From: Bordetella pertussis 18323
GTDB lineage: Bacteria > Pseudomonadota > Gammaproteobacteria > Burkholderiales > Burkholderiaceae_B
Assembly: GCF_000306945.1 (NCBI RefSeq)
Contig: NC_018518.1
Location: 3,782,001 to 3,846,000 of the forward strand
Direction: 5' to 3'
DNA: 64,000 bases
The notes below the pieces were generated by a model that saw only the letters and a program-made list of their open reading frames with translations, ran no database searches and was not told the DNA's origin. Positions within the stretch are counted from its first letter, which is position 1. Every line of letters starts with the position of its first letter. The position numbers and the translations under genes are program-made. Shown here piece after piece: positions 1-7,850 of the stretch.

Positions 1-520
1 GCTGCTCGGCCGTCCAGCTCGGGCAGTACGCCTTCATCTGCTCGCCCGTCATCCCCTGGCGCGCCTGCGCCATCGAGTCCACGTACCACGGCAGCTTCGA
101 CGGGTACGCCCGCCGGCCCGGCCCCGACACCGGCGGATCCACCATCGCCAGCCGCGCCAGCCCCGCCTCGCCCGTGCGCGCCGCACGGATCCCGATGCGC
201 GCGCCCATCGAGTGGCCCACCACGCTGTAGCGCGACAGCCCCAGCGCGCGCGCAAACGCCAGCAGGTCCTCGGCCTGCACATCCAGGCCATAGTCCAGCT
301 GCGGCCCCGACTGCGACAGCCCGCGCCCGCGCACATCCAGGATGTAGGTGTCGAACTGCTCGCCAAAACGCTCGCCCACGAACCCCCAGGTCACCGCCGG
401 GCTGGTGATCCCCGGCACGATGATCACCGGATCGCGACCGGCCCGCTCGCCCCCATAGCGCAGGTAGTGCTGCCGGATCCCGTTGGCCTGCACGTTGCCG
501 CCATACCGAAAATTGCTCAT
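1..520 (-). CDS. nicD: NicD-like N-formylmaleamate deformylase (alpha/beta hydrolase), partial
   Basis: The gene starts at ATG 520 and runs off the left edge, so only about 173 residues are visible. It reads as an alpha/beta hydrolase: an oxyanion-hole segment VPGITSP near residue 35-41, LDVRGRG near 61-67, and the nucleophile elbow GHSMG with Ser at about 104. In the nicotinate pathway of Pseudomonas and Bordetella, NicD cleaves N-formylmaleamate to maleamate and formate. The specific name rests on context: it follows a clear maleate isomerase by 19 bp in the same direction, and a NicR/BpsR-type regulator lies upstream. From sequence alone it could be another carboxylic-ester or C-N hydrolase. 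Confidence 0.75.
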   Translation of the reverse strand, partial: MSNFRYGGNVQANGIRQHYLRYGGERAGRDPVIIVPGITSPAVTWGFVGERFGEQFDTYILDVRGRGLSQSGPQLDYGLDVQAEDLLAFARALGLSRYSVVGHSMGARIGIRAARTGEAGLARLAMVDPPVSGPGRRAYPSKLPWYVDSMAQARQGMTGEQMKAYCPSWTAEQ

Positions 521-539
521 CGCTCGCTCCTTCTCCGGC

Positions 540-1292
540 TCAGTACGCACCCGACAGCAGCGCGCCCGCACCGGGCACCACCGCCTCCAGCCCCAACGCC
601 TTCAGCATCGCGTACGTCGTGGCCACCGCCGCCGTCACCACCGGCTTGCCCGTCTGCGCCTCCACCTTCGCAATCGCCCCCAGCGACGGCATCTGCACGC
701 ACGCCGACAGCACGATCACGTCCGCCTCGCGGTAATCCAGCCCCGCCACGATCTCCGGCAGCCGCCCCGCATCATGGCGTCCCACCTCCAGGTTGTCCGC
801 AATCTCCAGCGCCCGGTAATCCACCACCTCGTAGCCCTCGTTGCCGATGTAGTCCACCACCAGCTCGGTCAGCGGCTTCATGTACGGCGCCACCACCGCG
901 ATCTTCCGCGCTCCCATCACCTTCAACGCATCGACCAGCGCCCCCGCGCTGGTGATCACCGGCGCCTCGCCCCCGTTGGCCGCCGTGTGCGCCGTCAGCC
1001 GCGCCTGCGACTGACGGTGATACCCACGGCCCATCGCCATGATCGCCACCAGGCACGCATAACCCAGCACGTCCACCCGCGCATCGCTCAGCTCCACCGC
1101 GCACCGATCCGACTCCGCGTCCATCGCCGCCAGCTCCTCCTTGACCACCTTCTTCATCCGCATCCGGCTCGAATGAAAGGTGAAACGCTCCCCCCGAATC
1201 TGCTGGCGCGCCAGCAACATCGCCGGAATCTCCGTCTCCATCGTCGTATTCGAACTCGGCACGATCTGGCCAATGCGGTAGGTCTTCTGCAT
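540..1292 (-). CDS. nicE: Maleate cis-trans isomerase
   Basis: A 250-residue protein of the Asp/Glu racemase-like maleate isomerase family. It converts maleate to fumarate, the last step of aerobic nicotinate degradation, delivering carbon to the TCA cycle. The N-terminal IGQIVPSSNTTME segment and two cysteines in the right places (Cys80 in LGYACLV, Cys198 in LSACVQMPS) match the catalytic pair of the family. ATG 1292 is preferred because GGAG lies nine bases upstream. A slightly longer in-frame start at 1307 would remove that site. It sits between the amidohydrolase gene (26 bp upstream) and nicD (19 bp downstream), so all three are probably one transcript. Confidence 0.88.
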   Translation of the reverse strand: MQKTYRIGQIVPSSNTTMETEIPAMLLARQQIRGERFTFHSSRMRMKKVVKEELAAMDAESDRCAVELSDARVDVLGYACLVAIMAMGRGYHRQSQARLTAHTAANGGEAPVITSAGALVDALKVMGARKIAVVAPYMKPLTELVVDYIGNEGYEVVDYRALEIADNLEVGRHDAGRLPEIVAGLDYREADVIVLSACVQMPSLGAIAKVEAQTGKPVVTAAVATTYAMLKALGLEAVVPGAGALLSGAY

Positions 1293-1317
1293 TACTCGTT
1301 TCTCCAAGACAGGGGCG

Positions 1318-2280
1318 TCACAGTTTGAACAGGCGCGCGGCGTTGCCGTAGCAGACCAGGTCGCGCGTCGCCGCGTCCAACGGCGCGGATTCGATGAACT
1401 CGACCGCCAGCGCGGTCGACTCGTACGGATAATCGATCGAGAACATCACGGCCTCGGCGCCCATCTCGGCGATCGCGCCGACCAGCGTCGGGTGGGAACA
1501 GACGCCCGAAGTCGTGATCAGGATATTGGAGCCGATGTACTCGGACGGCGCGCGCTGCAGCTTGACGCCGTACGGGTAGGCGGCGAAACGGCTGTCGAAG
1601 CGCCAGCGCTGGAACGGCAGGCCTTCGCCCATGTGTCCCAGGATGATCTTCAGCTTCGGGAAACGGTCGAACACGCCGCCGAACAGCAGCCGCAGCGCAT
1701 GCGTGCCGGTTTCCACGCCCCAGCCCCAGGTCGCGCCGGCCAGTTCCGGGTGGCCCTTGTAGGCATGCGGCAGCACGTAGGCGTCGAACGGATGCAGGTA
1801 CAGCGGCACGTCCAGCTCCTGCATCTGCTCCCAGAATGCATCGTAGGCGGGGTCGTCGTAATACACGCCGTTGGTGTGGCCATTGACCAGCGAGCCCTTG
1901 AAGCCCAGTTCGCGCACCGCGCGCGTCAGTTCGGCGGCGGCGGTCTTGGGATCGTGCATGGGCAGGGTCGCGAATCCGCCGAAGCGGTCCGGATGCCGGG
2001 CAATGCGTTCGGCCAGGAAATCGTTGTTCTCGCGCGCGCGGCGCAAGGCCACGGCGGCGTCGGGCTCGCCCTGCACGCCCGGGCCTGTCTGCGACAGGAT
2101 CGCATAGTCGATGCCGGCGGCGTCCATTTCGGCCAGGCGCCCCGCGCCGAAGTCGGTCAGGCGCGCGCCCAGTTCGGCGGCAAAGCCCGGATCGAGATGC
2201 TGTACGAATGCCTTGGAGTAATCGCCAAAGCCGACCGCCGTGAAATGCTCCTCGAAGGCGATCTTGCGCACTTTTGTCAT
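1318..2280 (-). CDS. Amidohydrolase-2 family protein (decarboxylase-like) at the head of the nic operon
   Basis: A 320-residue TIM-barrel metal-dependent hydrolase of the amidohydrolase-2 family, whose characterised members include 2-amino-3-carboxymuconate semialdehyde decarboxylase and gamma-resorcylate decarboxylase. Visible features are an N-terminal metal-site-like segment (AFEEHF), YLHPFDAY near residue 160, the ILGHMGEGLPF motif near 215, and FSIDYPYES near 280, where the family has its conserved Asp. The start has GGGAG about eight bases upstream. It is the first gene of the operon, 60 bp downstream of a perfect TCAGTATACTGA palindrome. The standard nicotinate route (NicAB, C, X, D, F, E) has no step assigned to such an enzyme, so its substrate is unknown. 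Confidence 0.75.
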   Translation of the reverse strand: MTKVRKIAFEEHFTAVGFGDYSKAFVQHLDPGFAAELGARLTDFGAGRLAEMDAAGIDYAILSQTGPGVQGEPDAAVALRRARENNDFLAERIARHPDRFGGFATLPMHDPKTAAAELTRAVRELGFKGSLVNGHTNGVYYDDPAYDAFWEQMQELDVPLYLHPFDAYVLPHAYKGHPELAGATWGWGVETGTHALRLLFGGVFDRFPKLKIILGHMGEGLPFQRWRFDSRFAAYPYGVKLQRAPSEYIGSNILITTSGVCSHPTLVGAIAEMGAEAVMFSIDYPYESTALAVEFIESAPLDAATRDLVCYGNAARLFKL

Positions 2281-2340
2281 ACGTCTGCTCCCTGGATGAT
2301 GAGTCGGGTGAAGGCGCGGTTTCCAGGCCGTCCTTTTTAA

Positions 2341-2352
2341 TCAGTATACTGA
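2341..2352. promoter_or_regulatory. Perfect palindromic operator, nic operon (site 1)
   Basis: TCAGTATACTGA is a perfect 12-bp palindrome located 61 bp upstream of the first nic gene in this window. The same or a closely related sequence recurs four more times here, always next to genes of the nic locus. Inferred to be the binding site of the MarR-family NicR/BpsR regulator encoded at 4340-4873. Confidence 0.7.
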
Positions 2353-2499
2353 CTATATGGACTCAAGTCCGCACCGCCAGGCTTTGCGATCGGGGCGTGG
2401 GCGCCGTCTCGCGGGACGCGCCGAAACCCTTGCCATGCGGGACTTTACGCGCCCGGCCAGCGACCCGCGGCAGTCCGGCCGCCCACGGCGGCACTTATA

Positions 2500-2531
2500 T
2501 CAGTACACTGATTTTATAGTCAGTATACTGA
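2500..2531. promoter_or_regulatory. Tandem palindromic operators, nic operon (sites 2 and 3)
   Basis: Site 2 is TCAGTACACTGA at 2500-2511, one base off the perfect palindrome. Site 3 is TCAGTATACTGA at 2520-2531, extended to a 14-bp palindrome by flanking G and C. Their centres are 20 bp apart, close to two helical turns, which would let two regulator dimers bind one face of the DNA. They lie about 220-250 bp upstream of the first nic gene. The rest of the 323-bp gap (2281-2603) holds site 1, no credible gene, and a GC-rich hairpin near 2571-2600. Confidence 0.7.
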
Positions 2532-2603
2532 CAATTAAAAGAAAAATCTACGCCTCCTAGGGGCAACCCTGAGCCGGCCCCGCAACACCCGGGCCGGCGC
2601 CGC

Positions 2604-3254
2604 TCAGGCGCGATCGCCCGCCAGGTCCCCTGGCGTATCCACGTCCGCCGCCACGCCCGGGTCATCCACCGCGACCGCGGCGACGCGGTGGCGCCGCAGC
2701 AACTCCCGCGCGCCGACGTCGCCGCGCAGCGCCGCCAGCTCGCCCCACAGCGACCGCCCGAACGCCACCGGATGGCCGCGCCGCCCCTGGTGAACCGGCA
2801 CCGTTATGCCATCGGCACACGCCGCCGCGCGCACGGCCGACAGCGTATCGCGCCGCACCCATGGCATATCGGCCAGCGCCACCAGGCAGACATCGGCCCG
2901 CTGCGGCATATTCGGAACCGGCCCGGCCAACAGGAAGCGGGCCGCCGCCGCCAGGCTGGCGCCCATGCCCTCGCTGGCCTGCTCGCTCTCCAGCACATGG
3001 CAGCCCTGCCCGCGCAGCAAGGCGGCCAGGGCGGCGCTTTCCGGTCTGACCATCGCCACCACGGCGTCGGTCGCCTCGCGCAAGGCCGCCGCGGCGCGCA
3101 CCGCCACGGCCGTGCCGTCGGCCAGCCTGGCCAGGAGTTTGTCCTGCCCCCCGGAGGCGGCGGCGAACCGTCGGCCCTGGCCGCCCGCGAGCAAAATGCC
3201 CACGCAGGGCGCGGGCGGACCAGCCTGGGGAGAACCATGATCGACGCGTGGCAT
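2604..3254 (-). CDS. Molybdenum cofactor nucleotidyltransferase (MobA/MocA-like)
   Basis: A 216-residue NTP-transferase. The N-terminal GILLAGGQGRRF loop (about residues 18-29) is the nucleotide-binding signature, followed by DKLLARL, VALADMPWV in the middle and GHPVAFG toward the end. All are typical of enzymes that attach CMP or GMP to molybdopterin. It probably makes the molybdopterin-cytosine dinucleotide form needed by nicotinate dehydrogenase, the first enzyme of the nic pathway. It is divergent from the xdhC-like gene at 3337, and the TCAGTATAGTGA operator ends six bases upstream of its start codon. No Shine-Dalgarno precedes the ATG, so the message may be nearly leaderless or start elsewhere. 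Confidence 0.8.
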   Translation of the reverse strand: MPRVDHGSPQAGPPAPCVGILLAGGQGRRFAAASGGQDKLLARLADGTAVAVRAAAALREATDAVVAMVRPESAALAALLRGQGCHVLESEQASEGMGASLAAAARFLLAGPVPNMPQRADVCLVALADMPWVRRDTLSAVRAAACADGITVPVHQGRRGHPVAFGRSLWGELAALRGDVGARELLRRHRVAAVAVDDPGVAADVDTPGDLAGDRA

Positions 3255-3259
3255 AGTAT

Positions 3260-3271
3260 TCAGTATAGTGA
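3260..3271. promoter_or_regulatory. Operator between mob-like and xdhC-like genes (site 4)
   Basis: TCAGTATAGTGA differs from the nic palindrome by one base. It lies in the 82-bp divergent region between the cytidylyltransferase-like gene and the xdhC-like gene, positioned to control both. This links cofactor maturation genes to the nic regulon. Confidence 0.6.
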
Positions 3272-3336
3272 GTAAATTCCAGGCGCATGCCGGCGCGTTG
3301 CTGGCCGCGCCGCCCGTCCGCGAGTAGAGTAGCCCC

Positions 3337-4332
3337 ATGAACGCCCTGGATCTGGATGTATTGCAGCACGCCCGCGACTGGCTTGCCAGCGGCCGGCGCG
3401 TGCACCTAGTCACCGTCGTGCAGACCTGGGGGTCGGCGCCGCGCCAGGCGGGCGCCATGCTGGCGGTGCGCGACGACGGCCAGGTCGTGGGCTCGGTGTC
3501 GGGCGGCTGCATCGAAGACGACCTGATCGCGCGGGCGCGCGCCGGCACCCTGCCCGAGCGCGCCGAACGCCTGACCTACGGCGTCACGCGCGACGAAGCC
3601 ACCCGCTTCGGCCTGCCCTGCGGCGGCACGCTGCGCCTGGTGGCCGAGCCGCTGGCGCCGCGCGATGCCTGGCTGGACGAAGTGCTGCAGGCGATTGCCG
3701 AACACCGCCTGGTGCGCCGCACGATCGACCTGCACACCGGCGCGGCCGCGCTGGAAGCCGCCGCGCCGGCCGAAGGGCCGGATTTCGACGGCCGCATGTT
3801 CCGTGCCGTGTACGGCCCGCACTGGCGCCTGCTCATCATCGGCGCCAACCAGACCGCGCAGGTGCTGGCCGATATTGCCGCCACCCTGGATTTCCAGGTG
3901 ATCGTGTGCGACCCGCGCGAGGAATTCCATGCAGCCTGGCATGCGCCGCACGCCACGCTGGTCGCCACCATGCCGGACGACATCGTGCTGGAGATCGGCA
4001 CCGACGAACGCACCGCCATCGTGGCGCTGACCCACGATCCCAAGCTGGACGACATGGTGCTGCTCGAGGCGTTGAAGTCGCGCGCGTTCTATGTGGGCGC
4101 GCTGGGATCGCGCGCCAACCAGGAAAAGCGGCGGGAAAGGCTGCGCCTGTTCGACCTGGGCGACGAGGACATCGCCCGGCTGCGCGGGCCGGTCGGGCTG
4201 CCCATCGCCAGCCGTACGCCGGCCGAGATCGCCGTGGCGGTGGCCGCCGAACTGGTCTGGGTGCGCAATACCCTGGGCGATCGCGAACCGTCCGGCGCGC
4301 CATTGCCGGCGGCGTTGGCGCCGGCGCGCTGA
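3337..4332 (+). CDS. XdhC/CoxI family molybdoenzyme maturation protein
   Basis: A 331-residue XdhC-type protein. These proteins bind sulfurated molybdenum cofactor and load it into xanthine-dehydrogenase-family enzymes. The N-terminal XdhC/CoxI domain shows VVQTWGSAPRQAGAML and GSVSGGCIEDDL (residues about 27-75) and the FGLPCGGTLRL segment with its conserved Cys. The C-terminal Rossmann domain begins LLIIGANQTAQVLA and ends with the YVGALGSRANQEKRRERL and LPIASRTPAEIAVAVAAEL segments. It is divergent from the cytidylyltransferase gene and close to the nic regulator gene, so its client is probably the molybdenum-containing nicotinate dehydrogenase. Confidence 0.85.
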   Translation: MNALDLDVLQHARDWLASGRRVHLVTVVQTWGSAPRQAGAMLAVRDDGQVVGSVSGGCIEDDLIARARAGTLPERAERLTYGVTRDEATRFGLPCGGTLRLVAEPLAPRDAWLDEVLQAIAEHRLVRRTIDLHTGAAALEAAAPAEGPDFDGRMFRAVYGPHWRLLIIGANQTAQVLADIAATLDFQVIVCDPREEFHAAWHAPHATLVATMPDDIVLEIGTDERTAIVALTHDPKLDDMVLLEALKSRAFYVGALGSRANQEKRRERLRLFDLGDEDIARLRGPVGLPIASRTPAEIAVAVAAELVWVRNTLGDREPSGAPLPAALAPAR

Positions 4333-4339
4333 AGCCCGG

Positions 4340-4873
4340 CTACATGGCCTTGAGCGCCGTGCGGCTGTACTGATTGTTGGCGTCGACCAGCGTCGACAGC
4401 AGCTTCATGAAGATTTCGCGGTTGCACGGCGACAGGGGCTCGAGCAGCCGTTGCTGCGCGCGCGCCATGCCGCCTTGCAGCAGCCCCATGATGCGCAGGC
4501 CTTCCTGCGTGATCACGGCCTGGCGCGAACGCTTGTCGTTGGGGTTGACGCGGCGCTCGACCAGCCCGCGCTCCTGCAGCCGCTTGATGACGTCGGCGGT
4601 GGTGGTGCGGTCCAGCCCCAGCTCCATGCCGATCGCGGTCTGGTCCAGCCAGGGGCTCAGCGACAGGGCCGTCAGCACGCCATATTGCACCGGCGTGACG
4701 TTCTGCGTCTTGCACTCTTCGTAGAACAGCGCGTAGTGGATCTGGTTCAGGCGCCGCACAAGGTATCCGGGCCGCGACCACAGCACCTGCTTGGCAGGAT
4801 CGAACACCGTACTGTCCGTCAGGGAGGACGTTGTGCGCTTCTTTCTCGTTGCTTGCTTGTCTGGTTCTGGCAT
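4340..4873 (-). CDS. bpsR: MarR-family regulator NicR/BpsR
   Basis: A 177-residue MarR-type winged-helix protein: helix-turn-helix LDQTAIGMELGLDRTTTADVI and wing RGLVERRVNPNDKRSRQAVIT. In Bordetella the nic regulator BpsR responds to 6-hydroxynicotinate, represses nicotinate degradation and also affects the Bps biofilm polysaccharide. NicR is the Pseudomonas counterpart. The name follows from family, position beside nic genes, and the five palindromes around it. One of them (4903-4914) lies 30 bp upstream of its own start, which suggests autoregulation. It converges on the xdhC-like gene with only seven bases between the stop codons. Confidence 0.82.
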   Translation of the reverse strand: MPEPDKQATRKKRTTSSLTDSTVFDPAKQVLWSRPGYLVRRLNQIHYALFYEECKTQNVTPVQYGVLTALSLSPWLDQTAIGMELGLDRTTTADVIKRLQERGLVERRVNPNDKRSRQAVITQEGLRIMGLLQGGMARAQQRLLEPLSPCNREIFMKLLSTLVDANNQYSRTALKAM

Positions 4874-4902
4874 GGGAGAGAAAGGCCTTACGCCAAATTT
4901 AG

Positions 4903-4914
4903 TGAGTACACTGA
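4903..4914. promoter_or_regulatory. Degenerate nic-type operator upstream of bpsR (site 5)
   Basis: TGAGTACACTGA has two differences from TCAGTATACTGA and lies 30 bp upstream of the bpsR start codon, in the 79-bp gap before trkH. Its position suits autorepression. It is the weakest of the five sites. Confidence 0.45.
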
Positions 4915-4952
4915 ATAGTACACCACCGCGCGGGCAGCGGCCGCGCGCGCCG

Positions 4953-6422
4953 CTATTTGCGCCAGAACAGCGGCGTGAACAGCACCAGCACCGTCAGCAA
5001 TTCGAGACGCCCGATCAGCATCGCGAACGTGCATACCCAGGTCTGGAAATCATTCAGTACCGAGAAGTTGCCCATCGGCCCCACCGGCCCCAGCCCCGGC
5101 CCGGTATTGTTGATCATGGCCATGACGGCCGAAAAGGCCGTGATCAGGTCCAGCCCTGACAGCAGCAGCAGGCTGCTCAGCACGCCCACCGACAGGCCGT
5201 ACACCAGCATGAAGGCGAGCACCGACGCCATGACGCGCTGGTCCACCACGCGCGAACCGATGCGCACCGGGCTGACCGCGTGGGGGTGCAGCATGGTGAC
5301 CAGCTCGTTGCGCGCCTGCTTGACCAGCAGGATGATGCGGATCATCTTGATGCCGCCGCCGGTCGAGCCGGCCGAGGCCACGAACGCCGACAGCAACAGC
5401 ATGGTCAGCGGCGCGAACAGCGGCCAGGACGCGTAGTCCACATTGGCGTAGCCGGTCGTGGTAGCCACCGAAATGGTGTTGAACATGCCATAGCGCAACG
5501 CCTCCCAGGGGTCTCCGTATACGCCCTTGATATAGAGGAATACGGAGATCACCAGGCCCGCGCCCAGCATGACCGTGAGGTACGGAATGGTCTGCGGGCA
5601 CACCACGTAGGCGCGCCAGTTGCGCTGGCGCAGCGCGTTGAAGTGGGTGGCGAAGTTGATGCCCGAGATGGTCATGAAGACGATGGCCACCAGCTCGACC
5701 GACAGCGAGTCGAAATGCGCGAAGCCATCGTCATAAGTCGAGAACCCCCCCAGCCCCATGGTCGTGGCCATATGGCACCAGGCGTCGAACCACGACAGGC
5801 CGACGGCCCGATAGGCCAGCAGGCATACCATGGAGAAACCGAAATACACCGCGTACAGCGCCTTGGCGGTGCTGGCGATGCGCGGCGTGAGCCGCTCGTC
5901 CTTCATGGGCCCGGGCGTCTCGGCCCGCACCACCTGGTGTCCGCCCACGCCCAGCAAGGGCAGGATGGCCACCGCCAGCACCAGGATGCCCATGCCGCCG
6001 ATCCAGATCAGCGTGGCGCGCCACAGGTTGATCGAGGCCGGCAGGGCGTCGAGCCCGCTCAGAACCGTGGCGCCGGTGGTGGTCAGGCCGGACATGGCCT
6101 CGAAATAGGCATCGGTGAACGACAGCGGTATGCCCACGTCGTCGTAGTAGAGCAGCAGCGGGATGGCCGCCAGCGCGGGCAGCGCGGCCCATACGGTGGA
6201 CACCAGCAGGAAGCCGTCGCGCGCGTGCAGCTCGCTGCGGCCGCGGCGGGTCGCCAGCCAGGTGCCCGCGCCGATGCCCAGCGCCAGCAGGAAACCTTCG
6301 AGAAAGGCGGTGAAGCCGGCGTCCTGGCCGATGTAGGCGACCGCCAGCGGAATCACCATGGTGAGCGCGAACACCACCATGGTCAGACCCAGCACGTAAA
6401 AGGTCGCCAGCAAACGCTTCAT
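4953..6422 (-). CDS. trkH: Trk potassium uptake transmembrane subunit
   Basis: A 489-residue polytopic membrane protein of the TrkH/KtrB family, the K+-conducting subunit. It begins with a hydrophobic pair (LATFYVLGLTMVVFALTMVIP) and shows the four-repeat M1-P-M2 arrangement with selectivity-filter-like segments such as SGLTTTGATVLSGLDALP, TMGLGGFSTYD, TTGYANVDYASWP and NNTGPGLGPVGP. The four filter glycines are in place. It follows trkA with 48 bp between them in the same direction. Length matches the family (about 485). K+ entry would be gated by TrkA in response to nucleotide binding. Confidence 0.93.
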   Translation of the reverse strand: MKRLLATFYVLGLTMVVFALTMVIPLAVAYIGQDAGFTAFLEGFLLALGIGAGTWLATRRGRSELHARDGFLLVSTVWAALPALAAIPLLLYYDDVGIPLSFTDAYFEAMSGLTTTGATVLSGLDALPASINLWRATLIWIGGMGILVLAVAILPLLGVGGHQVVRAETPGPMKDERLTPRIASTAKALYAVYFGFSMVCLLAYRAVGLSWFDAWCHMATTMGLGGFSTYDDGFAHFDSLSVELVAIVFMTISGINFATHFNALRQRNWRAYVVCPQTIPYLTVMLGAGLVISVFLYIKGVYGDPWEALRYGMFNTISVATTTGYANVDYASWPLFAPLTMLLLSAFVASAGSTGGGIKMIRIILLVKQARNELVTMLHPHAVSPVRIGSRVVDQRVMASVLAFMLVYGLSVGVLSSLLLLSGLDLITAFSAVMAMINNTGPGLGPVGPMGNFSVLNDFQTWVCTFAMLIGRLELLTVLVLFTPLFWRK

Positions 6423-6470
6423 GAATACCGCTCGACGTCATGGCCCGGCGCCCGAGCGCGGCCGCGTGGT

Positions 6471-7850
6471 TCAGAAAAAGGAGGCCGACACCTGGAACAG
6501 TTTCTCGACGCGCGGCATCTGCCGGCGCGAAGGCACGAAAACGATGACATGGTCGTCCGACTGGATTTCGGTGTCGGCGTCGGGAACGATGATCTCGTCG
6601 CCACGCACCAGCACGCCGATGCTGGCGCCCTTGGGCAGCCCGATCTTGCCCACCGCGCGGCCGACCACCCGCGAGTTGGAGCGGTCGCCATGGGCGACGG
6701 CCTCCAGGGCCTCGGCCACCCCCTGGCGCAGCCGGTGCACCGCCACCACGTCGCCGCGCCGCACATGCCGCAGCAGCTCGCTCATGGTGGCCTGCGACGG
6801 CGAAACCGCCACGTCGATATGGCTGCCCTGCATGAGTTCGCCATACGCCTGCCGGTTGATCAGGGCGATGACCTTGCGCGCGCCCAGCCGCTTGGCCAGC
6901 AGCGAGGACATGATGTTGTCCTCGTCGTCGCTGGTCAGGGCCAGCCAGGTGTCCATGTCCTCGATATTCTCGCGCTCGAGCAGCGCTTCGTCGGTGCCGT
7001 TGCCATGCAGCACCAGTACGTTGTCGGGCAGCTCGGCGGCCAGGTATTCGCAGCGCTTGGCATCGTGCTCGATGATGCGCACGCTGTAGCCTTCCTCGGC
7101 CAGCTGGCGCGCCAGCCGCAGGCCGATGTTGCCGCCGCCCGCGATCATGACCCGGTGCACGGTCTTCTCGGCCTCGCGCAGCTGGCGCACAGCGCGCCGC
7201 GCGTGCCGGGTGTCGACGGCCAGCACGACCTCGTCGCCCGGCGCCACCACCGTGCCCGTCCCGGCATGCAGCGGGCGTCCGTCGCGCAGCACGTCGACGA
7301 TGCGGGCCGTGACGTCCGGCCAGACCTCGCGCAGTTCGTCGACCGGGTGATGCGCCATGGGACTGCCGTGGCCCACCCGGACCGTGATGACGCTGACGCG
7401 CCCGCCGGCGAACTCGACCACCTGCAGCGCCTCGGGAAACTCGATCAGGCTGTGCAGGTAGGTGGTGACGCTGCGCTCGGGACTGATGAGCGCGTCGATG
7501 GCGAAACCCTCGTCGCTCATCAGCTCGGGATGGTCGGCGAACTCGGGCATGCGGATGCGGGCGATGCGGCGCGGCACGTTGAAGACTTCGCGCGCGATCT
7601 TGCACGCCACCAGGTTGGCCGCGTCGGAAGCCGCGCAGGCGATGAACAGGTCGGTGTCGTCGGCGCCGGCCGACTCCAGCACCGATACCTGGATGCCGTC
7701 GCCCTGCACCACGCGCAGGTCGAAGCGATCCTGCAGGTAGCGCAGCTGGCCGACGTCGGTATCGATGACCGTGATGTCGTTCTGCTCGGACACCAGGTTT
7801 TCGGCCACGCTGGTGCCAACGCGCCCCGCCCCCATGATGAGGATCTTCAT
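6471..7850 (-). CDS. trkA: Trk potassium uptake regulatory subunit
   Basis: A 459-residue cytoplasmic protein with two tandem RCK modules. The first Rossmann motif is IMGAGRVGTSVAE at the N-terminus and the second is MIAGGGNIGLRLA near residue 235. Each is followed by a regulatory C-lobe. It binds NAD(H)/ATP and gates TrkH. The start ATG at 7850 overlaps the stop codon of the upstream response regulator (ATGA), showing translational coupling with plrR. Its place inside the two-component operon suggests that K+ uptake is co-expressed with that system. Confidence 0.93.
   Translation of the reverse strand: MKILIMGAGRVGTSVAENLVSEQNDITVIDTDVGQLRYLQDRFDLRVVQGDGIQVSVLESAGADDTDLFIACAASDAANLVACKIAREVFNVPRRIARIRMPEFADHPELMSDEGFAIDALISPERSVTTYLHSLIEFPEALQVVEFAGGRVSVITVRVGHGSPMAHHPVDELREVWPDVTARIVDVLRDGRPLHAGTGTVVAPGDEVVLAVDTRHARRAVRQLREAEKTVHRVMIAGGGNIGLRLARQLAEEGYSVRIIEHDAKRCEYLAAELPDNVLVLHGNGTDEALLERENIEDMDTWLALTSDDEDNIMSSLLAKRLGARKVIALINRQAYGELMQGSHIDVAVSPSQATMSELLRHVRRGDVVAVHRLRQGVAEALEAVAHGDRSNSRVVGRAVGKIGLPKGASIGVLVRGDEIIVPDADTEIQSDDHVIVFVPSRRQMPRVEKLFQVSASFF

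Noticed and set aside
2357..2560. Rightward 67-residue open frame overlapping the nic operators
   Set aside because: No ribosome-binding site, Arg/Pro-rich composition typical of chance frames in GC-rich DNA, and it spans regulatory palindromes.
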